Origin: CAYMWF01 sp964394085 [NCBI: uncultured Gemmatimonadota bacterium]
GTDB lineage: Bacteria > GCA-2686955 > CAYMWF01
Assembly: GCA_964394085.1 (NCBI GenBank)
Contig: CAYMWF010000088.1
Span: forward strand, 1 to 19,721
Length of the DNA: 19,721 bases
Reading direction: 5' to 3'
The translations under genes were made by a program, and so were the position numbers. The notes beneath the pieces are model-generated. The model did no database searches. It was given only the letters and a program-made list of their open reading frames with translations, and was not told the DNA's origin. Shown here piece after piece: positions 7,636 to 14,853 of this stretch; positions within the stretch are counted from its first letter, which is position 1; each line of letters starts with the position of its first letter.

Positions 7636-7869
7636 TTGAGAAAAATACAGATTCTCGGCACGGGATGCCAGAAGTGCGATAAGCTGGCCGAAAACGCAAA
7701 AGCCGCCGTAAGCGAGCTCGGCCTCGACGACGAGGTGGTGAAGGTGACGAAACTTAACGAGATCGCTCAGTTCGGCGTGATGCTGACACCCAGTCTCGCC
7801 ATCGACGGCGCCGTCAAGGTGGTGGGTAAGCTCGTATCGACTGAAGAAATTAAAAAGCTCCTCTCCTGA
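7636..7869 (+). CDS. Small thioredoxin-fold redox-active disulfide protein (TM0996/MTH895-like)
   Basis: A 77-residue protein with the active-site motif GTGC11-Q-K-C14-DKLAENAKAA near its N-terminus. The segment MLTPSLAIDGAVKVVGK (cis-Pro in TPS) and the terminal TSTEEIKKLL-like helix (STEEIKKLLS) complete a minimal thioredoxin/glutaredoxin fold. This is the 'redox-active disulfide protein 2' family, often encoded beside DUF318 permeases. The initiation codon is TTG at 7636, supported by AAGGAG eight bases upstream; no ATG in frame would keep the first beta strand. With no signal peptide it should act in the cytoplasm, possibly passing thiol electrons or binding a soft metal for the permease. 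The partner assignment is inference from neighbourhood. Confidence 0.88.
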   Translation: MRKIQILGTGCQKCDKLAENAKAAVSELGLDDEVVKVTKLNEIAQFGVMLTPSLAIDGAVKVVGKLVSTEEIKKLLS

Positions 7870-7894
7870 GGCTGCGGGAACGAAACGACAGCGC

Positions 7895-8305
7895 ATGAAA
7901 ACTTTAATTTTTTTAACAGCCGCCCTGCTGACGCTCACGCCGCAGGCTTGCGGTACCCAGGAGACGAACCCGGTCGGAGAACCGTCCGCCGAAAACCTGC
8001 CGGTTCTAATCGACCTGGCCGCCGGCAAGTGCATTCCCTGCAAATTGATGGCGCCCATACTCGAAAAGCTGGCCGTCGATTACGAAGGAATATTCAGGGT
8101 GGTCGTGCTGGATGTCGGCAAAGACCCTTCAGTGGCGAAAGAATACAAGATAAGGGTGATACCGACGCAGATATTCCTGGATGCTTCGGGCGCCGAACTC
8201 TACCGGCACGAAGGTTTCTTCTCCAGGGAGCATATCCTTGCCACGTGGGAAAAGTTCGGGGTGGTTTCCTCCCCTGCGGCGGACGAAGGCGGTGAAACTC
8301 CGTAA
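7895..8305 (+). CDS. Exported thioredoxin-family protein (CIPC motif)
   Basis: The 136-residue protein begins with a hydrophobic signal (KTLIFLTAALLTLTPQAC). Cys19 could be lipidated, but PQAC is not a canonical lipobox, so a lipoprotein or a simple signal-peptidase substrate are both possible. The mature part is a thioredoxin: C46-I-P-C49 in AAGKCIPCKLMAPILEKLA, the partner strand VVVLDVGKDPSVAKEYKI, and cis-Pro90 in RVIPTQIFLD. It should reduce or isomerise disulfides, or carry thiols, on the periplasmic side. The stop codon directly abuts the ATG of the CcdA gene, which would supply its electrons across the membrane. A clear ribosome site is not seen; the short 25-base gap from the previous gene suggests coupling. 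In related clusters this slot can hold an ArsF-like subunit, but this one is an ordinary thioredoxin. Confidence 0.87.
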   Translation: MKTLIFLTAALLTLTPQACGTQETNPVGEPSAENLPVLIDLAAGKCIPCKLMAPILEKLAVDYEGIFRVVVLDVGKDPSVAKEYKIRVIPTQIFLDASGAELYRHEGFFSREHILATWEKFGVVSSPAADEGGETP

Positions 8306-9004
8306 ATGAGCGAGCTGTTCGCCATACTCGTCAGTGCCGTGGAAGGCTCGATCGTCGCGTCGATCGGAGCAGCCCTCGTCTGGGGCGTGCTCAGCGTGGT
8401 GCTGAGCCCCTGCCATCTTGCGGGCATCCCGCTCATCGTCGCCTTTATAGGAACCCGGGACAACTCGTCACCAATGCAGGCATTCGCCCTTTCGACAGCC
8501 TTCGCTCTCGGAATTCTCGTGACCCTCGCAGGCGTCGGCGCCGCCACGGCCGCGGCGGGCAGGATGCTGGGCGACCTGGGCAGAACGGGCTCGCTGTTCG
8601 TAGCAGTCGTTTTCTTCGCGGCCGGGCTCTCGCTCACAGGTATTCTGCCGCAGCCGTGGTCGACGGGCGACATCAAGACGACCCAGAAGAAAGGGATAGC
8701 ATCTGGGTTCCTGCTCGGCCTGGTGTTCGGGATCGCCCTGGGGCCGTGCTCCTTCGCCTTTCTCGCCCCCGTGATGGGAGCCGCTTTCAAACTGGCGGCG
8801 GGAGCCCCTCTTCATGCGGCGGCGCTTTTCGCCGCGTACGGAATAGGACATTGCGGCGTCATCGCTTTAGCTGGCGTATCCGCCGGAGCGGTGCAGCAGT
8901 ACCTCGACTGGCACGCCGCCTCCAGGGGCGGCCGGTACCTGCGGAAAACATGCGGCATCCTCGTTCTACTCGGCGGATGCTACTTTGTATATATCGCCTG
9001 GTAA
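8306..9004 (+). CDS. Short CcdA/DsbD-type transmembrane thiol transporter (ArsG-like size class)
   Basis: The 232-residue membrane protein has about six helices and the two redox cysteines of CcdA/DsbD-beta: C36 in VVLSPCHLAGIP and C148 in IALGPCSFAFLAPV. Such proteins move reducing equivalents from cytoplasmic thioredoxin to periplasmic thioredoxin-like partners. The ATG follows the previous stop with no gap (TAAATG), so the exported CIPC thioredoxin is the obvious partner. From general knowledge, CcdA-like proteins of this length next to a small disulfide protein include ArsG of the organoarsenical arsEFG cluster, so a role in arsenical handling is possible. No cytochrome c maturation genes are nearby, which argues against a dedicated cytochrome role. 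The exact subfamily is unresolved. Confidence 0.88.
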   Translation: MSELFAILVSAVEGSIVASIGAALVWGVLSVVLSPCHLAGIPLIVAFIGTRDNSSPMQAFALSTAFALGILVTLAGVGAATAAAGRMLGDLGRTGSLFVAVVFFAAGLSLTGILPQPWSTGDIKTTQKKGIASGFLLGLVFGIALGPCSFAFLAPVMGAAFKLAAGAPLHAAALFAAYGIGHCGVIALAGVSAGAVQQYLDWHAASRGGRYLRKTCGILVLLGGCYFVYIAW

Positions 9005-9120
9005 CGGCATGAATTACAGATAAAATGGACCAGTCTGTCCGTTCATTCAAATGTTCTGAAACAGGTTGCCCGGGCACGTCCCGACCTGCACCGGAGAAAT
9101 AACACGAAAGGAGATAAGCC

Positions 9121-9441
9121 ATGCGACTGCTTGCCGAATTCTTCCCTGAATTTGCCGGAAAACTTGACGAAATCGACGATCTATATCTCGAAAAACGGAC
9201 AATCGATGAAAAAACCTACCAGTTCATATGCTTCGCCCTCGCCATCAAGGCCCGTTCGAAGCCGTGCCTGATCAAACATTTCAAGGGCGCCCTCGAAGCA
9301 GGAGCCACGACCGCGGAGCTGACTTACATAATGGCGCTCGTCTTCCGGGAAGCCGCGGGCGGAGACGACTGCTGGACTCATGACGCACTGGGCGACTGGC
9401 GCGAAATAATAGAAAGCGACATCCAGTGCTGCCCGAAATAG
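9121..9441 (+). CDS. Carboxymuconolactone decarboxylase-fold (AhpD-like) small protein
   Basis: A 106-residue helical protein. ALAIKARSKPCLIKHFKGAL followed by EAGATTAELTYIMAL is the CMD/AhpD signature (normally C-x-x-C-x3-H, then GAT..E). Here the first cysteine position is Ser46 and only the resolving-type Cys49 and His53 remain, so it is a monothiol variant unlikely to work as a standard AhpD disulfide reductase. Further cysteines near the C-terminus (one in DDCWTHD and a CC pair before PK) might compensate. Start: AAGGAG nine bases before the ATG. The gene sits 116 bases after the CcdA gene and just before the methyltransferase. The neighbouring thiol-redox genes fit a redox role; the substrate is unknown. 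Confidence 0.82.
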   Translation: MRLLAEFFPEFAGKLDEIDDLYLEKRTIDEKTYQFICFALAIKARSKPCLIKHFKGALEAGATTAELTYIMALVFREAAGGDDCWTHDALGDWREIIESDIQCCPK

Positions 9442-9455
9442 CGAAACCGCAACAA

Positions 9456-10469
9456 ATGGATAAAAACAGCGTAATACTTGCTCAAATCGCTCCCCAGAGA
9501 AGCAGCCAGTATACTGCGCTGGCGAACCACCTGGCCCCGCATGAACTGAGTGTCTGCCCCCTGGGCCGTATCACGGATTCAATCGAACCGGTTACAATCG
9601 GCGGGCTCGAATACTTGAAAGTTTCTCTGACCGAAGCTCCGGACGAAAGGGAAATCCGCGAGCTCGGAATGCTGGCGACAATAAGCGCTGTTTTCCTGTA
9701 TTACGATCAACTGGGAAAATCCGAGGGTCCCTTTTTGAAACCTGTGGATACCGGTTTTACTCCCCTCTTTAGTCCTGATCTGATTGCCGCCCGCCGCTAT
9801 CGTGGAAAAACGAACGAGCAGTTTACCCACTTTCTGTGCAATCTCGCCAGGTTCAGCAGCGGCTTTTCAGACCTTCCCTGGAAGGAAATCAATCTTTTCG
9901 ACCCGCTTGCCGGGGGCGGAACCACGCTCTTTACGGGGCTGGTTCTCGGTGCCAACGTCGCCGGTGTTGAAATAGTCGCCGGAAACGCCCACTCCACAGC
10001 TACTTTCCTCAAGCAGTTTACAAAAGAGGAGCGGATCGCCTGCTCGGTAAAAGAAGAGCGCCTGAAAAAATCTGGCGGCAAAATCTGGCGGTTCACCATG
10101 GGAAACGATCCGCCCAGGAAGTGTATAATCTCGCGGGGTGACACTGTTAATTCGGCCGGCCTTGTTTCCGGACTCGGCAAACCGCATCTTATAGTCGGCG
10201 ATCTCCCTTACGGAATAAAGCACAAGGGAAAGCTGGAGGCCCTGCTCGGGGAAGCTCTTCCGGTATGGGCATTTCTGCTCCGTGATGGAGGAGCCCTGAC
10301 CCTGGCGTGGGACTCGACGAGGTTTTCACGCTCAGATATGCTCGCCCTGGTTGATTCGGAAGGTTCATTCGACGTTCTCGACGATCCCCCGTACGATTCG
10401 ATGGCGCACCGGGTCGACCGTGTAATCAAGCACCGGGACGTGCTCGTTGCCGTCAAGCGTGAAATGTGA
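9456..10469 (+). CDS. Trm11/THUMP-like SAM-dependent methyltransferase
   Basis: From the ATG at 9456 the product has 337 residues. The N-terminal part (AQIAPQRSSQYTALANHL, then SVCPLGRITDSIEP and LEYLKVSL) looks like a small RNA-binding or substrate domain. The C-terminal half is a Rossmann methyltransferase: motif I at D149-PLAGGGTTLFTG followed by the acidic strand end VAGVEI, and motif IV D249-LPYG, a variant of the N/D-PPY/F motif of N- and RNA-base methylases. This matches RlmL/Trm11-type RNA guanine or related methyltransferases. The frame also opens at a GTG at 9426, overlapping the previous gene by 16 bases; neither start has a good ribosome site, and the ATG was preferred because the conserved part begins right after it. 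Target nucleic acid or protein unknown. Confidence 0.82.
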   Translation: MDKNSVILAQIAPQRSSQYTALANHLAPHELSVCPLGRITDSIEPVTIGGLEYLKVSLTEAPDEREIRELGMLATISAVFLYYDQLGKSEGPFLKPVDTGFTPLFSPDLIAARRYRGKTNEQFTHFLCNLARFSSGFSDLPWKEINLFDPLAGGGTTLFTGLVLGANVAGVEIVAGNAHSTATFLKQFTKEERIACSVKEERLKKSGGKIWRFTMGNDPPRKCIISRGDTVNSAGLVSGLGKPHLIVGDLPYGIKHKGKLEALLGEALPVWAFLLRDGGALTLAWDSTRFSRSDMLALVDSEGSFDVLDDPPYDSMAHRVDRVIKHRDVLVAVKREM

Positions 10470-10470
10470 G

Positions 10471-10875
10471 CCGAACCGGTTTGTGACTTCCGTGTTTTTG
10501 TCACGTGACGAACAAGGGAAGGCATATCAGGTACGTTTCCATACTCGGTACATCTCGTTCGACAGGCACTTCCAAGGCTCCGGAATTTTTCTCATGTGGT
10601 AAATCCGAAACAGGCTCCGCAGGCCGGGTTACCCGCATGGAACCTTCCGTGTGACAGGCACTTCCAAGGCTCCGGAATTTTTCTCATGTGGTAAATCCGA
10701 AACAGTCGCTACGGGACGAATTACCCAGCTGGACTTTCCTTTCGACATGTTTTCCCTCCCCGCCCTATTTTTGTCACGTGACGAATCCTGAACAGGCGAA
10801 TCGGGCCGAGTGACCCGTTCGGATCTTTCCCGGCGACATGTTCTCACAACGACAGAATATTTCGCGTGGGTGCTG
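10471..10875. repeat. 91-bp tandem repeat array between convergent genes (about 4.4 units)
   Basis: Units start at 10471, 10561, 10653, 10744 and 10835 (partial), giving periods of 90, 92, 91 and 91. The middle units share an exact 53-base block (10561-10613 equals 10653-10705). The outer units share TTTTTGTCACGTGACGAA, exactly 273 bases apart (10495 and 10768), with the perfect palindrome GTCACGTGAC. The second half of each unit keeps a weaker pattern (TTACCCG.nTGGA.CTTTCC) and each new unit begins GACA. The period is not a multiple of three and stops occur in each frame, so it is not coding. There are no constant-repeat/unique-spacer features of CRISPR. It fills the whole 406-base gap between two converging genes; no other gene was seen there. 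Confidence 0.88.
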
Positions 10876-12432
10876 CTAATTTATCGTGAATGATCGTCCG
10901 GTCACGTGTGTTGCGGTTTCACCGCCCGCCGACAGGGTCAGCCTGATCCGGCAATCGCCCGAAGAGATCCCGGACGGGATAAGAAGCTGATACCTGCCGT
11001 TGTCGGGCAATTCGCCGGCGACGGTGGTCCAGGGACCGTCAGGACCGTTCACGGAAAGCTCGATCATGATGTGGGAAGGAATCGAACCCGGCACCGCCGA
11101 TACCCAGTCGATGAAACGAACCGAACCCGCCAGTAATATTTCACCGCCGCGGGGATGTGTCGCCGTCACCGCCGGCTCCGAGGGTAATGAAGCCTCGCGG
11201 AAGAAATAAGGATGGTTGACGTTGTGAAGCCAGCCGTCCTCTTCGTTGACCAGGGCTATATCGGGTCTGCCGTTCCTGTCGGCGTCGGGACCGACCCTGA
11301 AGGCCGAGAAATCACCCTCTGACGCAACAATGAAGCTCGCCGCGATCTCCCATCCGCCGCAACAGTCTCCCCGCCATACACTCACCCTGTTGTCCCCGTA
11401 AGCAACCAGGTCGAGGCACCCGTCCATGTCCATGTCGCACAACTGACTGGACTGGTAAGGACCGCCCGCGGGCAGGTCGCCCGTAAAATCCTCCCATACA
11501 CTGCTTCCGGCCCACCGCCAGACTTCGAGACCTCCCGAACCTGTGACCCACGAAAGATCATCGCACGCATCGCCGTCCACGTCCCCGAGGTCGGGGCCGT
11601 ATCTTCCCACCCAGCCGCCGCCGGGCAGGTTGCCGTCGGCCAGGGTGAATCCGCCCGCTCCATTCCCGAGGTAAACCGTGCCGTATTCGTGCGCCGCCGC
11701 GAAATCGGGATTCCCGTCGTTGTCTACGTTCCCGAACACGATATCATCCGTGGAGTTTCCCCCCAGAAACCCGAAGCTCTGTGTCCAGGTTCCGTCCATA
11801 TGGTTGAGGTAAACGTGTATTCCCGAACCCCCGCCGAACGAATTCGCAACGATATCCAGGTCGCCGTCGTTGTCAACATCGGCGAAATCGGTGCAGAACA
11901 TGCCCCAGCTCTCACCGTTCTCAGCGAGCCCGTCGTCCCAGGGATACCAGTTCACACCGCTGCCGTTTCCGAGGGCGACTTCGATCAACTGGTCGCCGAA
12001 GTCCCCCGACCCCCAGTTATGGTGCATGCCGTAGCCGGCATCCATGTATCCGTCGTTGTTGACGTCGCCAAGCGCAATACCGCCGTAGCCGAAAGCTCCC
12101 CTCTGTTCAACACTCCATGTGTCGCCGCCGTCGCCGAACCAGACCATGATCCCGTGTTCATCGGAATTAACGCGGGGGGAGCCGTGATCGCCGATGGAAA
12201 CGATGTCGACGAAACCGTCGCCGTTCACGTCACCGAGCTCGATCTCGGTGCGGCCCTCTTCCATTTTCGGGGTGTCGAGACCCTCCGACGAGCTGTAGTA
12301 ATCGAGACGGACGGGCGCTTTTCCCATGGCCACCCTCTGCGCGTGAAGCGTACTGCTGAAAGGGAGGGTAAGCAGACCCGTCAGGAGGATGGCTGCTGCA
12401 CGGAAAGCTTTAGAAAATGGATTCATCAACAT
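10876..12432 (-). CDS. Secreted FG-GAP/VCBS-repeat beta-propeller protein with Ig-like C-terminal domain
   Basis: With the start at 12432 the protein has 518 residues. A signal peptide (about 8-31, ending STLHA|Q) precedes a propeller with seven calcium-binding-loop repeats: DVNGDGFVD, DVNNDGYMD, DVDNDGDLD, NVDNDGNPD, DVDGDACDD, DMDMDGCLD and DADRNGRPD. The integrin-like seven-bladed FG-GAP fold is thus complete. The C-terminal 100 residues (VTATHPRGGEILLAGS..., RIRLTLSAGG) resemble the Ig/FlgD-like modules of extracellular proteins in this kind of organism. The ATG at 12432 has AAGGGG seven bases upstream. The frame is open for 34 more codons to 12534, but that stretch is a two-copy DNA repeat and would bury the signal peptide, so it is excluded. 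Probably exported or surface-exposed; ligand unknown. Last gene of the minus-strand operon. Confidence 0.88.
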   Translation of the reverse strand: MLMNPFSKAFRAAAILLTGLLTLPFSSTLHAQRVAMGKAPVRLDYYSSSEGLDTPKMEEGRTEIELGDVNGDGFVDIVSIGDHGSPRVNSDEHGIMVWFGDGGDTWSVEQRGAFGYGGIALGDVNNDGYMDAGYGMHHNWGSGDFGDQLIEVALGNGSGVNWYPWDDGLAENGESWGMFCTDFADVDNDGDLDIVANSFGGGSGIHVYLNHMDGTWTQSFGFLGGNSTDDIVFGNVDNDGNPDFAAAHEYGTVYLGNGAGGFTLADGNLPGGGWVGRYGPDLGDVDGDACDDLSWVTGSGGLEVWRWAGSSVWEDFTGDLPAGGPYQSSQLCDMDMDGCLDLVAYGDNRVSVWRGDCCGGWEIAASFIVASEGDFSAFRVGPDADRNGRPDIALVNEEDGWLHNVNHPYFFREASLPSEPAVTATHPRGGEILLAGSVRFIDWVSAVPGSIPSHIMIELSVNGPDGPWTTVAGELPDNGRYQLLIPSGISSGDCRIRLTLSAGGETATHVTGRSFTIN

Positions 12433-12534
12433 TTGGGAGCCCCTTGCCTTGAATTCGGGATGCGGCATGCCTGATCCGGGCACTGGAGAACTCTTTTCTT
12501 TGAAACCGGGATCCGGGATACCAGGCCCAGGCAT
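12433..12534. repeat. Two-copy 51-bp imperfect tandem repeat upstream of the propeller gene
   Basis: On the minus strand, 12534-12484 and 12483-12433 are 51-base imperfect copies sharing a CCGG(A/T)(A/T)C..GG(T/C)AT..CGGAT..CGG-type core. Translated in the frame of the downstream gene they read MPGPGIPDPGFKEKSSP and VPGSGMPHPEFKARGSQ, so alignment is gapless over 17 residues. The low-complexity, proline/glycine-rich translation and its place before a signal peptide suggest a non-coding repeat whose frame is open by chance. The ribosome site and ATG of the propeller gene lie at its downstream edge. Confidence 0.6.
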
Positions 12535-12545
12535 TGAATCGCCCC

Positions 12546-13811
12546 CTACGGAGCGATGGAAAGCGCGTAAAGAGAACCGCCGGTTGTTGCTGTGTAGAGC
12601 TTTCCGTCACATATGACGGCCGAACTGTAGATCTCTCCGGGGCCGTCGAATACCTGGCGGTAAGCGCCGCTGGAAGGTTCCATTACGACCAGCCTGCCTC
12701 CCAGATCTTGAGCGACAACCATGCTTTCAGTAGCCGCGAGCGATGCGAAATATGCAAAATCGTCCGGCTCCCTGCGCCAGAGCTCGGCGCCCCCGGTTGC
12801 GTCGAAACCGATAATCGCCCCTCTGAACGTTGACGCCACGAGAGTGCCGTTCGCGAGTGCGGGGGTCGAAAAAACCATTTCGTTCGTTTCGAGATCAGCC
12901 TGCCAGACAATCGAGCCGGAGGTCGTTTCGACAGCCATCATCCTGTTGTCGATCGACTCGTCGTTGTCCGCCGCATTATCTGACACAGCGATGTAAATAC
13001 GACCATCTCCGCATACCGGGGCGGCTTCCAGGAATCCGCCGGTATCGAGAGTCCAGACCGGAAGTCCTGAGTCGGCGTCGAGGGCGTAAATAAATCCATT
13101 GTTGGCGGCGGCGATCAGCATACCGGAGCCCTGAACGATCGAAAGCGTCGCAGAGACGAATCCGCCCGTCTTGTATTTCCACCTGAGCACGCCGGTTGCC
13201 GCGTCGACGGCATAAACGTGGTGATCCATCGAACCGATATAAACCACGCCGCCGGCCACCAGGGGCGAACCGTGAATCCAGCCTGATGTTTCGTATCTCC
13301 AGAGTTCGGAACCGTCGGCTGAAGCTACGGCGTAGAGCCGCCTGTCCATGGCGCCTGCATATACCACGCCGTCAGCCACGGCCGGAGCGCCTTCTATCCA
13401 GGCGTCGGTTTGAAACAGCCAGAGAGCCGAACCGGAAACTGAATCCACAGCATGGAGAGCACCGTCGTTTCCGCCTATATAGACGATGCCGTCCCCCGCC
13501 ACGGGAGAAGAAAGGATCATCTCACCCGTATCGTAAATCCAGTCCACACCGTTGATTCTCCGCCCCGGCTCAACCGAAAAACCCGTGCGGGCACCGTTTC
13601 CCATGAAGGTCGGCCAATCGTCGGCGACCGCAGGACACGATGCGGCGGTCAACGCGAGCACTATAGAGACGGCGGCGAACCTTCTAGCGGCAAGGTGGTT
13701 CACACCGAGACGTTTCACAGGGAACCGGCGCTGGATTTCCGCATACTGCGCCCGACGGTTTCCTGTAACGCGACGCTGCAGATTTCCGGCGTATCCAGAT
13801 GCTTTATTCAC
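12546..13811 (-). CDS. Secreted PQQ-type beta-propeller repeat protein
   Basis: The 421-residue protein starts at GTG 13811, supported by GGAGG six bases upstream (GGAGGAAACACGTG). A long basic N-region precedes the signal helix FAAVSIVLALTAASC, with cleavage likely after PAVA before DDWPTF near residue 63. The mature protein is a string of about eight propeller blades with the repeating pattern 'G..W.....g....sP.v..g.vYig..dg.lyAvda.tG...W'. Examples are VVYIGSMDHHVYAVDAATG and GFIYALDADSGLPVWTLDTG. Blades of this BamB/PQQ-dehydrogenase-like type serve as scaffolds; the PQQ-enzyme active-site residues are not evident, so catalysis is not claimed. A 16-base gap follows the hydrolase gene, and the ribosome site lies inside that gap, so the two are probably co-transcribed. 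The 45-residue N-region is unusually long; GTG at codon 37 is an alternative start without a ribosome site. Confidence 0.85.
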   Translation of the reverse strand: MNKASGYAGNLQRRVTGNRRAQYAEIQRRFPVKRLGVNHLAARRFAAVSIVLALTAASCPAVADDWPTFMGNGARTGFSVEPGRRINGVDWIYDTGEMILSSPVAGDGIVYIGGNDGALHAVDSVSGSALWLFQTDAWIEGAPAVADGVVYAGAMDRRLYAVASADGSELWRYETSGWIHGSPLVAGGVVYIGSMDHHVYAVDAATGVLRWKYKTGGFVSATLSIVQGSGMLIAAANNGFIYALDADSGLPVWTLDTGGFLEAAPVCGDGRIYIAVSDNAADNDESIDNRMMAVETTSGSIVWQADLETNEMVFSTPALANGTLVASTFRGAIIGFDATGGAELWRREPDDFAYFASLAATESMVVAQDLGGRLVVMEPSSGAYRQVFDGPGEIYSSAVICDGKLYTATTGGSLYALSIAP

Positions 13812-13827
13812 GTGTTTCCTCCGGTAT

Positions 13828-14772
13828 TCAATTCTGGTCGAAAAAGTCAAGTGTTCTGTTCCGCACCTGGTTGATGAAAAAAATCATGCTGTAGTGGGAG
13901 GCGAGATACCAGTAGATCTCCTTGGGTTCCAGAGCGGCTTCGAAAAGCTCCCCCCCCGTCGGAACGACCAGGTCGAGATAACCGTTATGCATCTGTAGAG
14001 GACGGGGCGAAAGCATGTGGATCGTGCGGACGGGATCGAAAAGCTGCCAGTAGCGGTCCATAGTTTCACAGTGCCCTGCGAATGCGGCCTTCTGCTGCAA
14101 AGCCTCACCGAAAAGACTCAGGCGTATGAGCTTGCACCAGTTGCCGCCTCCCACCAAGAGGGTGACGGCGCGGATCCTCTCCTCCACCGCTCCGAGAGTA
14201 CCGCCCATCATTGCGCCCATGCTGAGACCGAGCAGGTGGATTTCGGAACAGTCGATATCTTCACGTGTCTCGATGTAATCTATGGCGCGCCGGTAATCGA
14301 TGATGCTGCGCGCCATCGCGTACCTGGTTTCAACGGGGCTCACGGTGACGATATCCTTGCCGTGAGTACGCCTTTCACCACGATAAACGGCGTCAAGGGC
14401 GAATATGGCGTATTTTATCTCCCTGTCGAAATAACCCATCATGAAAAGGCACATCTGATCCAGCTCGGTCCTGTCTCCTTCGTAGCTGTGCAGGTAAAGG
14501 ATAAGCGGGACTTTCTCACCCGGTTCCAGGTCCGCCGGAAGATAGAGCTGGCCGTGCACGGGGCTTCCCGTGACATCATCCATAACAACGTGCCAAATCT
14601 CACGGTGCGCGCCCGGTTCGATAAGCTCCTCGACCGCGTTCAACGGGATACTACTGTCGTATTCGTAAAATTGGAGGACTTGATCGTCCGTGTAGAGCTG
14701 ATCCGCGAAGGTGCATGAAACAACTGACAGAAATGCGGCCAATACAGCTCCAATTATCATGGTGCGGTGCAT
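13828..14772 (-). CDS. Exported alpha/beta hydrolase (dienelactone hydrolase / acetyl-esterase-like)
   Basis: From ATG 14772 (AAGGGAG six bases upstream) the protein has 314 residues. The signal peptide MIIGAVLAAFLSVVSC ends in VVSC, a plausible lipobox, so it may be a lipoprotein; cleavage after TFA is the alternative. The fold is an alpha/beta hydrolase: LPADLEPGEKVPLILYLHSY is the oxyanion-side strand, IHLLGLSMGAMMGG holds the nucleophile Ser184 in G-x-S-x-G, and late HNGYLDLVVPTGG and LASHYSMIF supply candidate acid and His. Members hydrolyse esters such as acetylated sugars or lactones outside the cytoplasm. The upstream-extended frame (to 14835) lacks a ribosome site. It sits between the nucleotidyltransferase and the PQQ-propeller in one operon. 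Substrate unknown. Confidence 0.85.
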   Translation of the reverse strand: MHRTMIIGAVLAAFLSVVSCTFADQLYTDDQVLQFYEYDSSIPLNAVEELIEPGAHREIWHVVMDDVTGSPVHGQLYLPADLEPGEKVPLILYLHSYEGDRTELDQMCLFMMGYFDREIKYAIFALDAVYRGERRTHGKDIVTVSPVETRYAMARSIIDYRRAIDYIETREDIDCSEIHLLGLSMGAMMGGTLGAVEERIRAVTLLVGGGNWCKLIRLSLFGEALQQKAAFAGHCETMDRYWQLFDPVRTIHMLSPRPLQMHNGYLDLVVPTGGELFEAALEPKEIYWYLASHYSMIFFINQVRNRTLDFFDQN

Positions 14773-14853
14773 TGTTGCTCCCTTCAAAGTATATCTGATT
14801 CCTGTAAGATTAATCGTCGATCGGGAATGAATCAAATAATTTCTGGGTCGACT

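Noticed and set aside
10471-10875. Tandem array considered as CRISPR or as a coding repeat
   Set aside because: Units are contiguous without unique spacers, no cas gene is present, and the 91-base period with stops in all frames excludes coding.
11689-12474. Long plus-strand open frame opposite the VCBS propeller gene
   Set aside because: It lacks a ribosome site and recognisable motifs; the opposite strand encodes seven calcium-loop repeats.
12433-12534. N-terminal coding extension of the propeller gene
   Set aside because: It is a two-copy DNA repeat in front of a normal signal peptide, and the ATG at 12432 has the ribosome site; kept as a finding only.
14017-14718. Plus-strand open frame opposite the alpha/beta hydrolase
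   Set aside because: No family signature or ribosome site; the minus strand has a signal peptide and G-x-S-x-G.
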